Source: JANNAT01 sp031384605
GTDB lineage: Bacteria; Pseudomonadota; Alphaproteobacteria; Rhodobacterales; Rhodobacteraceae
Direction: 5' to 3'
DNA: 64,000 nucleotides
NCBI GenBank assembly: GCA_031384605.1
Contig: JANNAT010000141.1
Coordinates: forward strand, 124,001 to 188,000
The translations under genes and the position numbers were made by a program. The stretch's first letter is position 1. The number at the start of each line of letters is the position of its first letter. The notes beneath the pieces were generated by a model. The model saw only the letters and a program-made list of their open reading frames with translations. It was not told the origin of the DNA and made no database searches. Positions 7,752-15,260 of this stretch are shown here, piece after piece.

Positions 7752-8121
7752 CGCGCTGCCGCCGCAGATGCGCGCGGTAAAGTACTGGCGCTAAAACCCG
7801 GTCATAAACCCAAACTGCTGCACCATGGATCCCCGGCATTGCCACCAGCCGCGAAACCCAACGCCAGCGCGGCATTTCCGACCACAGGGCGATGAAGGCC
7901 GGAATACCCGACAACAACCGCCCCCTGTGGATGACATGCAACCGCCGCGCCGCCTGCTCGGCGGTCAACCCCCAATCTGCGGCAGCCCCGATGCGGTCAA
8001 ACCGGATCGGCAGGTTGTCCAAAGCCGCGCGGTGCCGGTAGCCGTCGATTTCAAACTGTCAGACCGGGCAGGTGTCGTTGTATAAAACTTGGGTTTCGCC
8101 CAAGCGATCGGTGTTTTCCAT
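7735..8121 (-). CDS. DCC/DUF393 thiol-disulfide oxidoreductase with in-frame TGA at the second redox cysteine: candidate selenoprotein
   Basis: Reading through the TGA at 8059-8061 gives one continuous 128-residue DCC-family protein: LYNDTCPV, then the TGA as residue 21, then QFEIDGYR, followed by the conserved RRLHVIHRGRLLSGIPAF and a C-terminal VLAPVLYRAHLRRQR. Family members have Cys at the TGA position, giving a CxxC redox pair, so the codon replaces exactly that Cys with no other disruption. Two explanations fit: selenocysteine insertion (CxxU) or a nonsense mutation/sequencing error. I did not find a strong SECIS hairpin by eye; the best is a 3-bp stem with an 8-nt loop starting with G about 23 nt after TGA. 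No sel genes are in the window. The start at 8121 is uncertain (another ATG at 8133). Confidence 0.6.
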
Positions 8122-8361
8122 AAGACCATACATAGGCGCGGTTGCCGCCAAAACCAGTGACCGGTTGCCGCGTGGTTTTGCCACGATGATCGCGCGCGGA
8201 TGAAATAACCCACACGCACCCGTTCGCCCCCGCGCGGGTCCCCGGTTAAAAGAAAACATCCCCCGGCATTAAGGCCCCGGCCTGCGCCGGACGATTGATG
8301 GATGTAGGGTGTGGTAAATCTTGCCATTTGAATGGCGGTGAATTTAACGTCACTTTTCCAG

Positions 8362-9126
8362 TTATTTACGATCCCAACTAATTTCAAAATCGCCAAGTTG
8401 ATCTCGCCGGTTCACTTCTTCCATGAAGTCGAGATTTGCGAAGAAGTCTGATCCATCCATACGGAAAAATACTGAATAAAACGATCCTTCACTAATCTTA
8501 ACCGGAATAGTGTCAGAACTGCTTCTAGCAAACTCAAAACAGTCTTCCAGCAACAGTTGAACTAATGCCCAATCAAAAACATGAGTGTAGCGCATTTGAC
8601 CAACGTTCGGATTTTCAAACGAGGAAATGGTTCTTGAGAAAGCCACTTGGTAGTGACGGATTATGTTTGCCAGCCGACTGGCCGCAGCAATATCTGAGTA
8701 ACAAATACATTCTTTCAAAATACCGAGTGCATGTTCAGGCATATTGAATTCTTTGGCAGCTTCAATCGCGCCCACCGCATTTCTTTCAGTGTTATATGTA
8801 AACATAATTGCCTTCCGGCAGACGCTGGTAAGTTGAGACAAAGCCAACGGCAAACTTGCCCTCGCTGCTTCGAGCTGACTCTGGCGTCGAATGGTTTCGA
8901 TCTCTAGATTGCTTTGTATTTGTGCGCTTATCCCTTTAAGGGCCAAGTAAGCGGCGAATACTGTTCCTAGCCCGGCAAGTAATTCGGGAAGATGTCCTTG
9001 GAGGGGACCCTTAATTTGAGTTTGAACTGTAACAAAAGTCAAAAGCAACAAAAAGCAAGACAGGCAGATACCGAGTAAAATACCTTCAAGGTATCTTAAA
9101 CGCGCCAAACTTGAGGTTGTAAGCAT
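8362..9126 (-). CDS. Hypothetical membrane-anchored protein, AT-richer than neighbours
   Basis: The 254-residue protein starts 5 nt after the rimO stop on the same strand, so it is probably co-transcribed. Two N-terminal hydrophobic segments (about residues 15-37 and 46-62) precede a helical, charged segment (LEIETIRRQSQLEAAR) and a cytoplasmic-looking domain without a motif I recognise. Codon use is clearly AT-richer than flanking genes (many AAT, TTT, AAA), suggesting recent acquisition. It resembles in layout small two-helix accessory proteins of unknown role. An alternative start 8 codons upstream would overlap rimO. Confidence 0.65.
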   Translation of the reverse strand: MLTTSSLARLRYLEGILLGICLSCFLLLLTFVTVQTQIKGPLQGHLPELLAGLGTVFAAYLALKGISAQIQSNLEIETIRRQSQLEAARASLPLALSQLTSVCRKAIMFTYNTERNAVGAIEAAKEFNMPEHALGILKECICYSDIAAASRLANIIRHYQVAFSRTISSFENPNVGQMRYTHVFDWALVQLLLEDCFEFARSSSDTIPVKISEGSFYSVFFRMDGSDFFANLDFMEEVNRRDQLGDFEISWDRK

Positions 9127-9131
9127 AGTTT

Positions 9132-10502
9132 TCACCCCACCCGCCCCCAAAGATCATACTCCCCCGCCTCCTCAACCGTCACACTTACAATATCCCCCGC
9201 CAACAACTCCTCAAACCCCGCGTCAATAAACAGGTTCCCGTCGATTTCCGGCGCATCGGCCTTGGTGCGGCAGGTGGCACCGTCGGCGTCTACCTCGTCC
9301 ACGATCACGTCCACCACCCGGCCCACCTTGGCCGCCAGTTTCGCCTCGGATATGCCTTGGGCCTTTTCCATAAACCGGTCCCAGCGTTCCTGCTTTACCT
9401 CTGCCGCCACATGATCGGGCAGGGCATTGCTGCGCGCGCCCGCGACGTTTTCGTATTGGAAACACCCCACACGGTCCAGCTGCGCCTCATCCATCCAGTC
9501 CAGCAGCACTTGAAACTCGGCCTCTGTCTCGCCCGGATAGCCCACGATAAACGTCGACCGCAGGGTGATATCGGGGCACACATCCCGCCAGGCGGCGATT
9601 TCATCCAACGTGCGGGCGGCGGCGGCGGGGCGGGCCATGCGGCGCAGAACGCCGGGGTCGGCGTGTTGGAAGGGGATATCAAGGTAGGGCAGGATCAGGC
9701 CATCGGCCATCAGGGGGATCAGATCGCGGACGTGCGGATAGGGATAGACGTAGTGCAGCCGCACCCAGGCGCCAAGCGACCCCAGATCGCGGGCAAGATC
9801 GGTGATATGGGCGCGGTGGCCGCGGTCGGTGGCATGCCGCAAATCCAGCCCGTAGGCAGAGGTGTCTTGGCTGATGACCAGCAGTTCCTTGACCCCCGCC
9901 TGCACCAGCTTTTCCGCTTCTCGGATCACCGCATGGGCGGGGCGCGACTGCAACAGCCCGCGCATATCGGGGATGATGCAGAATTTGCACTTGTGATTGC
10001 AGCCTTCGGAAATCTTCAGGTAACTGTAGTGGCGCGGCGTCAGGGAAACCGCACTGGCGGGCAAAAGATCAATGAACGGATCGGGTTTGGCGGGCACGGC
10101 GCGGTGAACGGCGTTCAGAACCGCCTCATACTGGTGCGGGCCTGTCACCGCCAACACGCGGGGATGTGCGCCGGTGATATAGTCAGGCTCCGCCCCCAGA
10201 CAGCCCGTTACGATCACCCGGCCATTAGCGGCCAAAGCCTCACCTATTGCGTCCAAAGATTCCGCCTTGGCGCTGTCCAGAAACCCGCAGGTATTGACGA
10301 TCACGGCATCCGCGCCCGCGTAATCGGGGCTGATCGCGTAGCCTTCGGCGCGCAGGCGGGTGAGGATGCGTTCGCTGTCAACAAGGGCTTTGGGGCAGCC
10401 AAGGCTGACCATGCCGATGGTCGGCTGGCCCACGCGTTTGGGCTCAGAGAACCGGGGTTTGGGGGCAAGATCGGGGCGAAGGTTGGGCGGATTTTGTGAC
10501 AT
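9132..10502 (-). CDS. rimO: Ribosomal protein uS12 methylthiotransferase RimO
   Basis: The 456-residue radical-SAM methylthiotransferase adds a methylthio group to the conserved Asp of ribosomal protein S12. Domains: UPF0004 (about residues 28-130) with three cluster-binding Cys in SLGCPKALVDSE, VNTCGFL and VTGCLGAEP; radical-SAM domain with CNHKCKFCIIP (CxxxCxxC); and a C-terminal TRAM domain (about 385-452). The ISEGCNHKCKFCIIP and DIPFQHA motifs separate RimO from MiaB. The start is placed at ATG 10502; an upstream in-frame start at 10562 would add a Pro-rich tail. A 16-bp palindrome lies 44 nt upstream. Confidence 0.95.
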   Translation of the reverse strand: MSQNPPNLRPDLAPKPRFSEPKRVGQPTIGMVSLGCPKALVDSERILTRLRAEGYAISPDYAGADAVIVNTCGFLDSAKAESLDAIGEALAANGRVIVTGCLGAEPDYITGAHPRVLAVTGPHQYEAVLNAVHRAVPAKPDPFIDLLPASAVSLTPRHYSYLKISEGCNHKCKFCIIPDMRGLLQSRPAHAVIREAEKLVQAGVKELLVISQDTSAYGLDLRHATDRGHRAHITDLARDLGSLGAWVRLHYVYPYPHVRDLIPLMADGLILPYLDIPFQHADPGVLRRMARPAAAARTLDEIAAWRDVCPDITLRSTFIVGYPGETEAEFQVLLDWMDEAQLDRVGCFQYENVAGARSNALPDHVAAEVKQERWDRFMEKAQGISEAKLAAKVGRVVDVIVDEVDADGATCRTKADAPEIDGNLFIDAGFEELLAGDIVSVTVEEAGEYDLWGRVG

Positions 10503-10545
10503 GGGGGCGGGTATACAGGGAAATGCAGCGCTAGGGTAGGGGGTG

Positions 10546-10561
10546 TGTCCACGCGTGGACA
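10546..10561. promoter_or_regulatory. Perfect 16-bp palindrome upstream of rimO
   Basis: TGTCCACGCGTGGACA is a perfect palindrome without spacer, 44 nt before the chosen rimO ATG. Length, symmetry and position suit a dimeric repressor or activator site, but I cannot assign the factor and no regulator gene is adjacent. It could equally lie within the rimO leader. Confidence 0.4.
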
Positions 10562-10696
10562 TGGGAGCTGCGTAAGTAATATCAAGAGGTTAGGGGTGGA
10601 GGGTTAACGGTTTGGTAAGGATTGGGTGATTGTAGTGGGCGAAAGGGGCGGCTAACGTTGTGTTTACGATCTGCGGATTAGGGTGGGTTGACGGGT

Positions 10697-10714
10697 GGCG
10701 GGGTGAACCCCGCC
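10697..10714. repeat. GC hairpin GGCGGGG-TGAA-CCCCGCC
   Basis: A 7-bp perfect stem with a TGAA loop, flanked by GGGT and CTAC. I recall similar GTAGGGCGGGG...CCCCGCC units scattered in rhodobacteral genomes; only one copy occurs here. It directly abuts the remnant of a DNA methyltransferase gene at the place where that gene's start codon would be expected. Confidence 0.5.
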
Positions 10715-10724
10715 CTACGGGGGC

Positions 10725-10988
10725 GAAAAGAACCATCTGTATTGCGGCGATAATCTGAAGGTGCTGCGCGAGTCTATCGCCAGTGCATCGGTTGATCTGA
10801 TCTATCTTGATCCGCCGTTCAATTCGAACGCCAGTTACAACGTGCTGTTCAAGGGGCCGGCGGGGGCGGATAGTGCAGCACAGATAGAGGCGTTTGGCGA
10901 TGTGATGCGTGGCGGCAACGCGACGGCCTCGACCATGCTGCGCGATCGCAGAGAAGCCTTGCCGTTTCGGAGCGAACCCCTATGCTGA
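10725..10988 (+). pseudogene. N-terminal remnant of a site-specific DNA methyltransferase
   Basis: The frame encodes LYCGDNLKVLRES, then SVDLIYLDPPFNSNASYNVLFKG and AQIEAFGD, the typical beginning of N6-adenine/N4-cytosine DNA methyltransferases of the DPPF type (motif IV DPPF, catalytic). After IEAFGD the similarity stops, the frame ends at 10988, and no ATG precedes the first recognisable residues. About 55 residues of a protein usually several hundred long remain. A matching C-terminal remnant lies at about 12133-12297, beyond the toxin-antitoxin pair, so the gene was interrupted and its centre lost. Confidence 0.75.
10959..10986 (+). promoter_or_regulatory. Probable sigma70-type promoter for the toxin-antitoxin pair
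   Basis: TTGCCG at 10959-10964, 16 nt, then TATGCT at 10981-10986. It lies 41 nt before the antitoxin ATG. Upstream position and good -35 match suggest the pair brings or uses its own promoter. Confidence 0.5.
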
Positions 10989-11026
10989 GCAAGTAGCAAT
11001 GCACAACAAACTACGAAAGAAGTGAT

Positions 11027-11725
11027 ATGCCTCTGGATGGAGCGATCCTCGGCGAAGGGATTTATAGTCCCCGACAAGCTGCGCGGCTTTTGGGCAGCTC
11101 GCCGCAAGACATCCTTCGGTGGACGAGGGGCAGTGGGCCTCAAGAACCCTTGTGGAAAGCATACTATCAATTTCTTGATGACACGACTGAAATCAGTTTT
11201 CTTGATCTTGTCGAATTACGTATCGTTAGAGCACTTCGTGTAGCCGGAATATCGTTGCAAGCTATCAGGTATGCTATCGAAGTCGCGCAGAAACGGTTCA
11301 ATATTGACCGACCACTGTCATCGGTTCAGTTTAAGACGGATGGCACCGAAATTCTTATGGATGCGGTTGAGCACGACGGCGAACTTGTAAGTTTATCCAA
11401 AAAACAGCCTGGTCAAAAAGTATTTTCGCGTCTCGTGGCACAGTCAGTTTCTGGTTTGCAGTTTGAGAATTCGCGCGTAACGAGATGGCGCCCAGAGCAG
11501 ACGAAGCATGTGATCATTGATCCTGAACGCTCATTTGGCGACCCAATTTTGGATGATGGTGGTATTTCTACGAGCGTTTTGTTTCAAGAATTCGAAAGAT
11601 TTGGCGACTATAAGTACTTGAGCCGACTGTATGAAATTGAAGTTGCTCAAATTCGGGATGCTGTGAGTTTTGAGGATCGTTTGAATCACTCTGTGGGCCA
11701 GAATAGTGGTCAAAGTATTATTTGA
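11027..11725 (+). CDS. Putative antitoxin with MerR-like N-terminus and DUF433-like C-terminus
   Basis: The 232-residue protein opens with GIYSPRQAARLLGSSPQDILRWTRG, a winged-helix/MerR-like DNA-binding segment (residues 10-35), followed by a long helical region and a C-terminal DUF433-like module (about 160-225: VIIDPERSFGDPILDDGGISTSVL). DUF433 proteins act as antitoxins of PIN-like toxins; the next gene encodes such a toxin and overlaps by 20 nt, a normal type II layout. Composition is AT-rich relative to neighbours, indicating transfer. AGAAGTG lies before the ATG. Confidence 0.8.
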   Translation: MPLDGAILGEGIYSPRQAARLLGSSPQDILRWTRGSGPQEPLWKAYYQFLDDTTEISFLDLVELRIVRALRVAGISLQAIRYAIEVAQKRFNIDRPLSSVQFKTDGTEILMDAVEHDGELVSLSKKQPGQKVFSRLVAQSVSGLQFENSRVTRWRPEQTKHVIIDPERSFGDPILDDGGISTSVLFQEFERFGDYKYLSRLYEIEVAQIRDAVSFEDRLNHSVGQNSGQSII

Positions 11726-12104
11726 CCAAAATATGCCCCCGGCGATAGCGAGATCGCTTCACGCAATGATTTCGGTTGATTATCATGAAGCGTTTGCACT
11801 TCGGGACAAGTATTCCAACAAAATCAGAGATGTTGACCTATATAACGACCTTGGCCGCGAAAAGAATTGGATCGTAATATCAAAAGATGTCGCCCAAGCT
11901 AGGCGAAAGCCGGAGCGCGCAGCAATTTTGCGCGGTGGGATATTGGTGTTTTTCCTTGCGCCGTCAGTAGAAAAACTACCGCCTAATCAGCAAGCAGCAA
12001 CTATATTGTGGCATTGGGAGGCGATCTTGGCGCAGCGCATGAGCAACGAAAATGGCTTGTTTTTGTTGCCTCAGAACAAGGGGTCGAAATTTCGAAGTTT
12101 GTAG
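11706..12104 (+). CDS. PIN-like (VapC45/DUF5615-type) toxin
   Basis: The 132-residue protein begins with GTG at 11706, inside the antitoxin gene. Its N-terminal VKVLFDQNMPPAIARSL carries the first acidic residue of a PIN-like nuclease, KIRDVDLYNDLGRE a second acidic cluster and WIVISKDVAQARRKP a third, followed by GGILVFFLAP. This order matches VapC45-type PIN-like proteins, presumed ribonucleases. With the DUF433 partner it forms a type II toxin-antitoxin pair inserted between two halves of a methyltransferase gene. Target unknown. Confidence 0.8.
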   Translation: MVKVLFDQNMPPAIARSLHAMISVDYHEAFALRDKYSNKIRDVDLYNDLGREKNWIVISKDVAQARRKPERAAILRGGILVFFLAPSVEKLPPNQQAATILWHWEAILAQRMSNENGLFLLPQNKGSKFRSL

Positions 12105-12132
12105 AGTTTGCTTTCAAATTGTTATTGCATTT

Positions 12133-12297
12133 GCAGGCTGGATTGCCGATCTGTCGGTGCCACGCATCCAGATTGTCACTATAGAGCAAGCCCTTGCGCT
12201 GCGCGACCGGGCGGTGTGGGTGCCGTTGGTGCAGGCCAGCCACAAACGGGCGGCGCGGGAAGTGGACGCGACCCGGCAGGGGGCGATGGATTTGTAG
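12133..12297 (+). pseudogene. C-terminal remnant of the interrupted DNA methyltransferase
   Basis: The frame ends at TAG 12295-12297 and encodes GWIADLSVPRIQIVTIEQALALRDRA..., finishing REVDATRQGAMDL. The PRIQIVTIE element and Gln/Met-rich end resemble the C-terminus of DPPF-type DNA methyltransferases, matching the N-terminal remnant at 10725. It lies 28 nt after the toxin stop and has no start codon of its own with a ribosome-binding site. The exact left boundary is uncertain. Confidence 0.6.
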
Positions 12298-12468
12298 TGT
12301 CGGCTTGATGGCGCGCCGATGGCTGACGGGCGGGGCACAAATGGTGCGGGTGAACGCACTCCCTGCACGTGTTACCGGATTTACGCCAAATATTGCCGAT
12401 CGTCGGTCTGTGCTTGTGACCACACCGCCCTTGGCGCTAGGCTGGTTTAACCAACTTTGGGGGGTCGC

Positions 12469-14487
12469 ATGCGCTGGATTGTTCGCTCGGTTATGGCTTT
12501 GATCGTCGTGGTGGTGTTGGGCGCGGGCGCTGTTTTTCTGATCCCGGCGGAAAAGATCGCGGGCCTTGCGGTTTCGAAGTTCAATGCGCTGACCGGGCGG
12601 GAATTGACCATCGAAGGATCGGTTCGCCCGTCGTTTTGGCCCAATCTTGGGGTGAAAACCGGGCCGGTCAGCATTTCCAACGCCGATTGGTCGGACGAAG
12701 GCCCGATGCTGCGCGCCGAAGGGCTGGCGATCTCAATTGATATGGCGGCGCTGATCGGCGGCGAGGTGAAAATCATCGGGGTTGAGGCGATTGCGCCTAA
12801 AATCGTGCTGGAGCGCAGTGCCACGGGGGCGGAAAACTGGGTGTTTGGCGGCAGTGCGGGTGGGTCGGTGACCACAGATACCCCCGGCGTTGGCGCGCCG
12901 TTTACGCTGGACAGCGGCAAAATCCGGGATGGCACCTTGGTGTTTATTGATCACGGCGCGAACAGTCGCACCGATTTTTCGGCCATCGACGCGACAGTGG
13001 CAATTCCCGATTACATCGGCGAGGCGCGGCTGGATATGACGGCGACGCTGAACGGGCAGGCCTTTGGTCTGGGGGCAACAGTTGGGGCGTTTCAGAAGTT
13101 TCTCGATGGCCGCGTGGTGCCGATGGACCTGCGCCTTACGGCGGGGGATGCGAATCTGGCGTTCAGCGGCCGGGCCGGGCATGCCCCGCTGGAAGCCGAA
13201 GGCGATCTGGTGGCGGATCTTGGCGATCTGGCAAGGATGTCGGCGTTGGCGGGGGCGGCGGCGGCCGGTTTGCCCGAAGGCTTGGGCGCGCGGTCAGTGA
13301 CGATAGCGGGGGCCGTCACGGTGACGGCGGACGCGGCGGTGTATTTGCGCGGCGCCAAGGTGGGGCTGGACGGCAACGCGCTGCGCGTCGACGCTGATCT
13401 TGCGACAAATGGCGCGCGGCCAAAACTGAAGGCTTCGGTTACGGCGGGGGCGCTGACACTGCCCGCAGCGGCCGGCGGCGGCACCGGGGGTGGCGCGCAG
13501 GCGGCGGGGTGGCCGCGCGATGCGATTGATGCATCTGGTCTGGCGGGTATGGATGCCGAAGTGGCGATCACGGCGGATAGTCTTGATTTGGGGCTGCTCA
13601 AGCTTGGGGCCACGCAAATGCTGCTAACCATTGATCGCGGGCGCGCGGTGTTCGATATTCGCAAAGTTGTGGCGTATGGTGGCACGATTGCAGGGCAGTT
13701 TGTTGTAAATGGGCGCAACGGATTGTCGGTGGGGGGTGATTTATCTTTTGCCGATATGGCGCTGCAGCCGCTGTTGGCCGATTTTGGCGGCTATGACCGG
13801 TTGATCGGCACGGGTGATTTGCGGGTCAAATTTCTGGGCGTCGGCAATTCGGTGGATGCGATCATGCAAGGGCTGGAAGGATCAGGGTCGGTCGCGCTGA
13901 CCGAGGGTGAGATCCGGGGGTTGGATATTGCGGGGATGTTGCAAAATCTGGATCCGTCTTTCGTGGGCGAGGGGCAGAAGACGATTTTTGACAGTTTGGG
14001 CGGCAGTTTTGTGATTGCGGGCGGGGTGTTGCGCAATGATGATCTGGTGTTGGCCTCGCCCTATATCACGGCTGTGGGGGCGGGGGATGTGGGGCTTGGC
14101 GCGCGCAATCTGGAGTATCGGATCAAGGCGACGGCGATGGCGGATGACAGTGGCGCGGGTGGGCTGACGGCCCCTTTGTTGATCAAGGGGCCTTGGGCGG
14201 ATCCGAAATTCTCGCTGGATCTGCAGGCCTTGGCGGATGAAAAACTGGCCGAAGAACGCGCGAAACTGGAGGCGCAACTGCAGGCCGAGGCGGATGCATT
14301 GGAGGCTGAGGCGCAGGCGAAGGTGGATGCGCTGGAGGCAGAGGCGCGTGCGAAACTTGAGGCGGAACTGGGGATTGTGCAGCAAGACGGGGAGTCGCTG
14401 GAGGACGCCGCCACCCGCCGCGCCAATGAAGTGTTGGAGGACGCGGCACGCAAGGCGTTGGAAGCGATATTGAACGGGGCAAATTGA
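12469..14487 (+). CDS. AsmA family protein
   Basis: The 672-residue protein starts at ATG 12469 after a G-rich Shine-Dalgarno (TTGGGGGG). It has one N-terminal transmembrane anchor (residues 3-24), then the AsmA repeats: AGLAVSKFNALTGRELTIEGSV is the classic AsmA N-terminal pattern. The periplasmic beta-rich body continues to about residue 580; GGYDRLIGTGDLRVKF and ALTEGEIRGLDIAGML are the AsmA C-terminal signature. A Glu/Ala-rich coiled coil (about 585-650) ends the protein. AsmA-like proteins are thought to move phospholipid between the membranes. Confidence 0.9.
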   Translation: MRWIVRSVMALIVVVVLGAGAVFLIPAEKIAGLAVSKFNALTGRELTIEGSVRPSFWPNLGVKTGPVSISNADWSDEGPMLRAEGLAISIDMAALIGGEVKIIGVEAIAPKIVLERSATGAENWVFGGSAGGSVTTDTPGVGAPFTLDSGKIRDGTLVFIDHGANSRTDFSAIDATVAIPDYIGEARLDMTATLNGQAFGLGATVGAFQKFLDGRVVPMDLRLTAGDANLAFSGRAGHAPLEAEGDLVADLGDLARMSALAGAAAAGLPEGLGARSVTIAGAVTVTADAAVYLRGAKVGLDGNALRVDADLATNGARPKLKASVTAGALTLPAAAGGGTGGGAQAAGWPRDAIDASGLAGMDAEVAITADSLDLGLLKLGATQMLLTIDRGRAVFDIRKVVAYGGTIAGQFVVNGRNGLSVGGDLSFADMALQPLLADFGGYDRLIGTGDLRVKFLGVGNSVDAIMQGLEGSGSVALTEGEIRGLDIAGMLQNLDPSFVGEGQKTIFDSLGGSFVIAGGVLRNDDLVLASPYITAVGAGDVGLGARNLEYRIKATAMADDSGAGGLTAPLLIKGPWADPKFSLDLQALADEKLAEERAKLEAQLQAEADALEAEAQAKVDALEAEARAKLEAELGIVQQDGESLEDAATRRANEVLEDAARKALEAILNGAN

Positions 14488-14500
14488 GGGTTTTGAGGTG

Positions 14501-14521
14501 AGTATTTAAGCCAAAATGATG
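14501..14521 (+). repeat. Dispersed tag, copy 2 (AGTATTTAAGCCAAAATGATG)
   Basis: Begins 14 nt after the AsmA stop and matches the tags at 2504, 34783 and 63596 (AGTATTT, variable bases, CCAA, ATGA). It lies in the short convergent spacer with the TetR-family gene. Confidence 0.55.
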
Positions 14522-14557
14522 TGATTTTTAGACAGATTTCAGGGGTTATGGCATTCC

Positions 14558-15175
14558 CTATTGCGGATCTTTATAGCCAAAATCCGGCGTGATCTCGGCG
14601 ATGTCAAAGGCGGCACCTGCCGGGGTGCTTGGGCTGAATTGGCCTGACAGGCGCAATTTCGCATAGCCATGCACCAGTGACCATAGCATCATCTCGGTCC
14701 GGCGCTGGCCGTCGGGGGCATCTGCCTTGTCCCAGTCCAGCCCTACGGATATGTCGGCCAGCACGCAGTAACTGGCTTTTGCGGCTTGTTTCAGATCGGT
14801 GTTGGCATAATCGCAGTACAGCGGTGAAAACATCAGCTCAAACAGATGCGGGTGGGTCAGGGCGAAGCGCACATACCCTTCCATTGCCGCCTGTTGGCGC
14901 GCTTTTTGTCCCGATGCGGCGTCAACCCCTTGGCGCATGAACGCGGCGTGGCGATGAAAGCCTTCGATGCCGATGGCCGTCAGCATGCCGCGCAGCGACC
15001 CAAAATGGTTTTTTGGCGCAGTATGGCTGACACCAACCGCCGCTGCGATGGCGCGCAAGGATAGACCCGGCAGGCCTTGGGTTTCCAAAAGGTCAATACC
15101 GGCCAACACCAGCGCGTTTTTCAGATCGCCGTGGTGATAGGGTTTGGTGACTTTGGGCAATTGATTATCGTTCAT
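14558..15175 (-). CDS. TetR/AcrR family transcriptional regulator
   Basis: The 205-residue protein begins at ATG 15175. The N-terminal DNA-binding domain (residues 12-60) has the form YHHGDLKNALVLAGIDLLETQGLPGLSLRAIAAAVGVSHTAPKNHFGS, cut here into HTH with VGVSHTAPKNHF as recognition helix; the C-terminal TetR_C_33-like region (about 80-200) would bind a ligand. An almost perfect palindrome overlaps its start codon and a second lies 53 bp away in front of the divergent gene, so autorepression and control of the neighbour are likely. Ligand unknown. Confidence 0.88.
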   Translation of the reverse strand: MNDNQLPKVTKPYHHGDLKNALVLAGIDLLETQGLPGLSLRAIAAAVGVSHTAPKNHFGSLRGMLTAIGIEGFHRHAAFMRQGVDAASGQKARQQAAMEGYVRFALTHPHLFELMFSPLYCDYANTDLKQAAKASYCVLADISVGLDWDKADAPDGQRRTEMMLWSLVHGYAKLRLSGQFSPSTPAGAAFDIAEITPDFGYKDPQ

Positions 15176-15192
15176 ATTTACACTGTAAATAT
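15174..15192. promoter_or_regulatory. TetR-type operator 1, perfect palindrome
   Basis: ATATTTACA-C-TGTAAATAT, a perfect 9-1-9 palindrome that overlaps the start codon of the tetR-like gene. Probably the binding site of that regulator, blocking its own translation start or promoter. Confidence 0.75.
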
Positions 15193-15226
15193 TTTCTCTG
15201 GACGGCACAAGCGAATCGCTGCATCT

Positions 15227-15245
15227 ATATTTACACTGGAAATAT
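15227..15245. promoter_or_regulatory. TetR-type operator 2, one mismatch
   Basis: ATATTTACA-C-TGGAAATAT repeats operator 1 with one changed base, 53 bp centre to centre (about five helical turns), 15 nt before the ATG of the divergent ABA4-like gene. The spacing places both operators on the same face of the DNA. Confidence 0.75.
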
Positions 15246-15260
15246 ACAGTGGAGATATCT

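Noticed and set aside
8010..8058. SECIS element for the DCC protein
   Set aside because: Only a 3-bp stem with an 8-nt loop could be found by eye, too weak to annotate; left for a folding program.
9357..10499. 380-codon open frame on the plus strand
   Set aside because: It is antisense to rimO, has no family similarity, and arises from GC-rich codon bias.
10603..10620. CtrA-like TTAA-N7-GTAA near rimO
   Set aside because: One half is mismatched and it is far from a plausible start.
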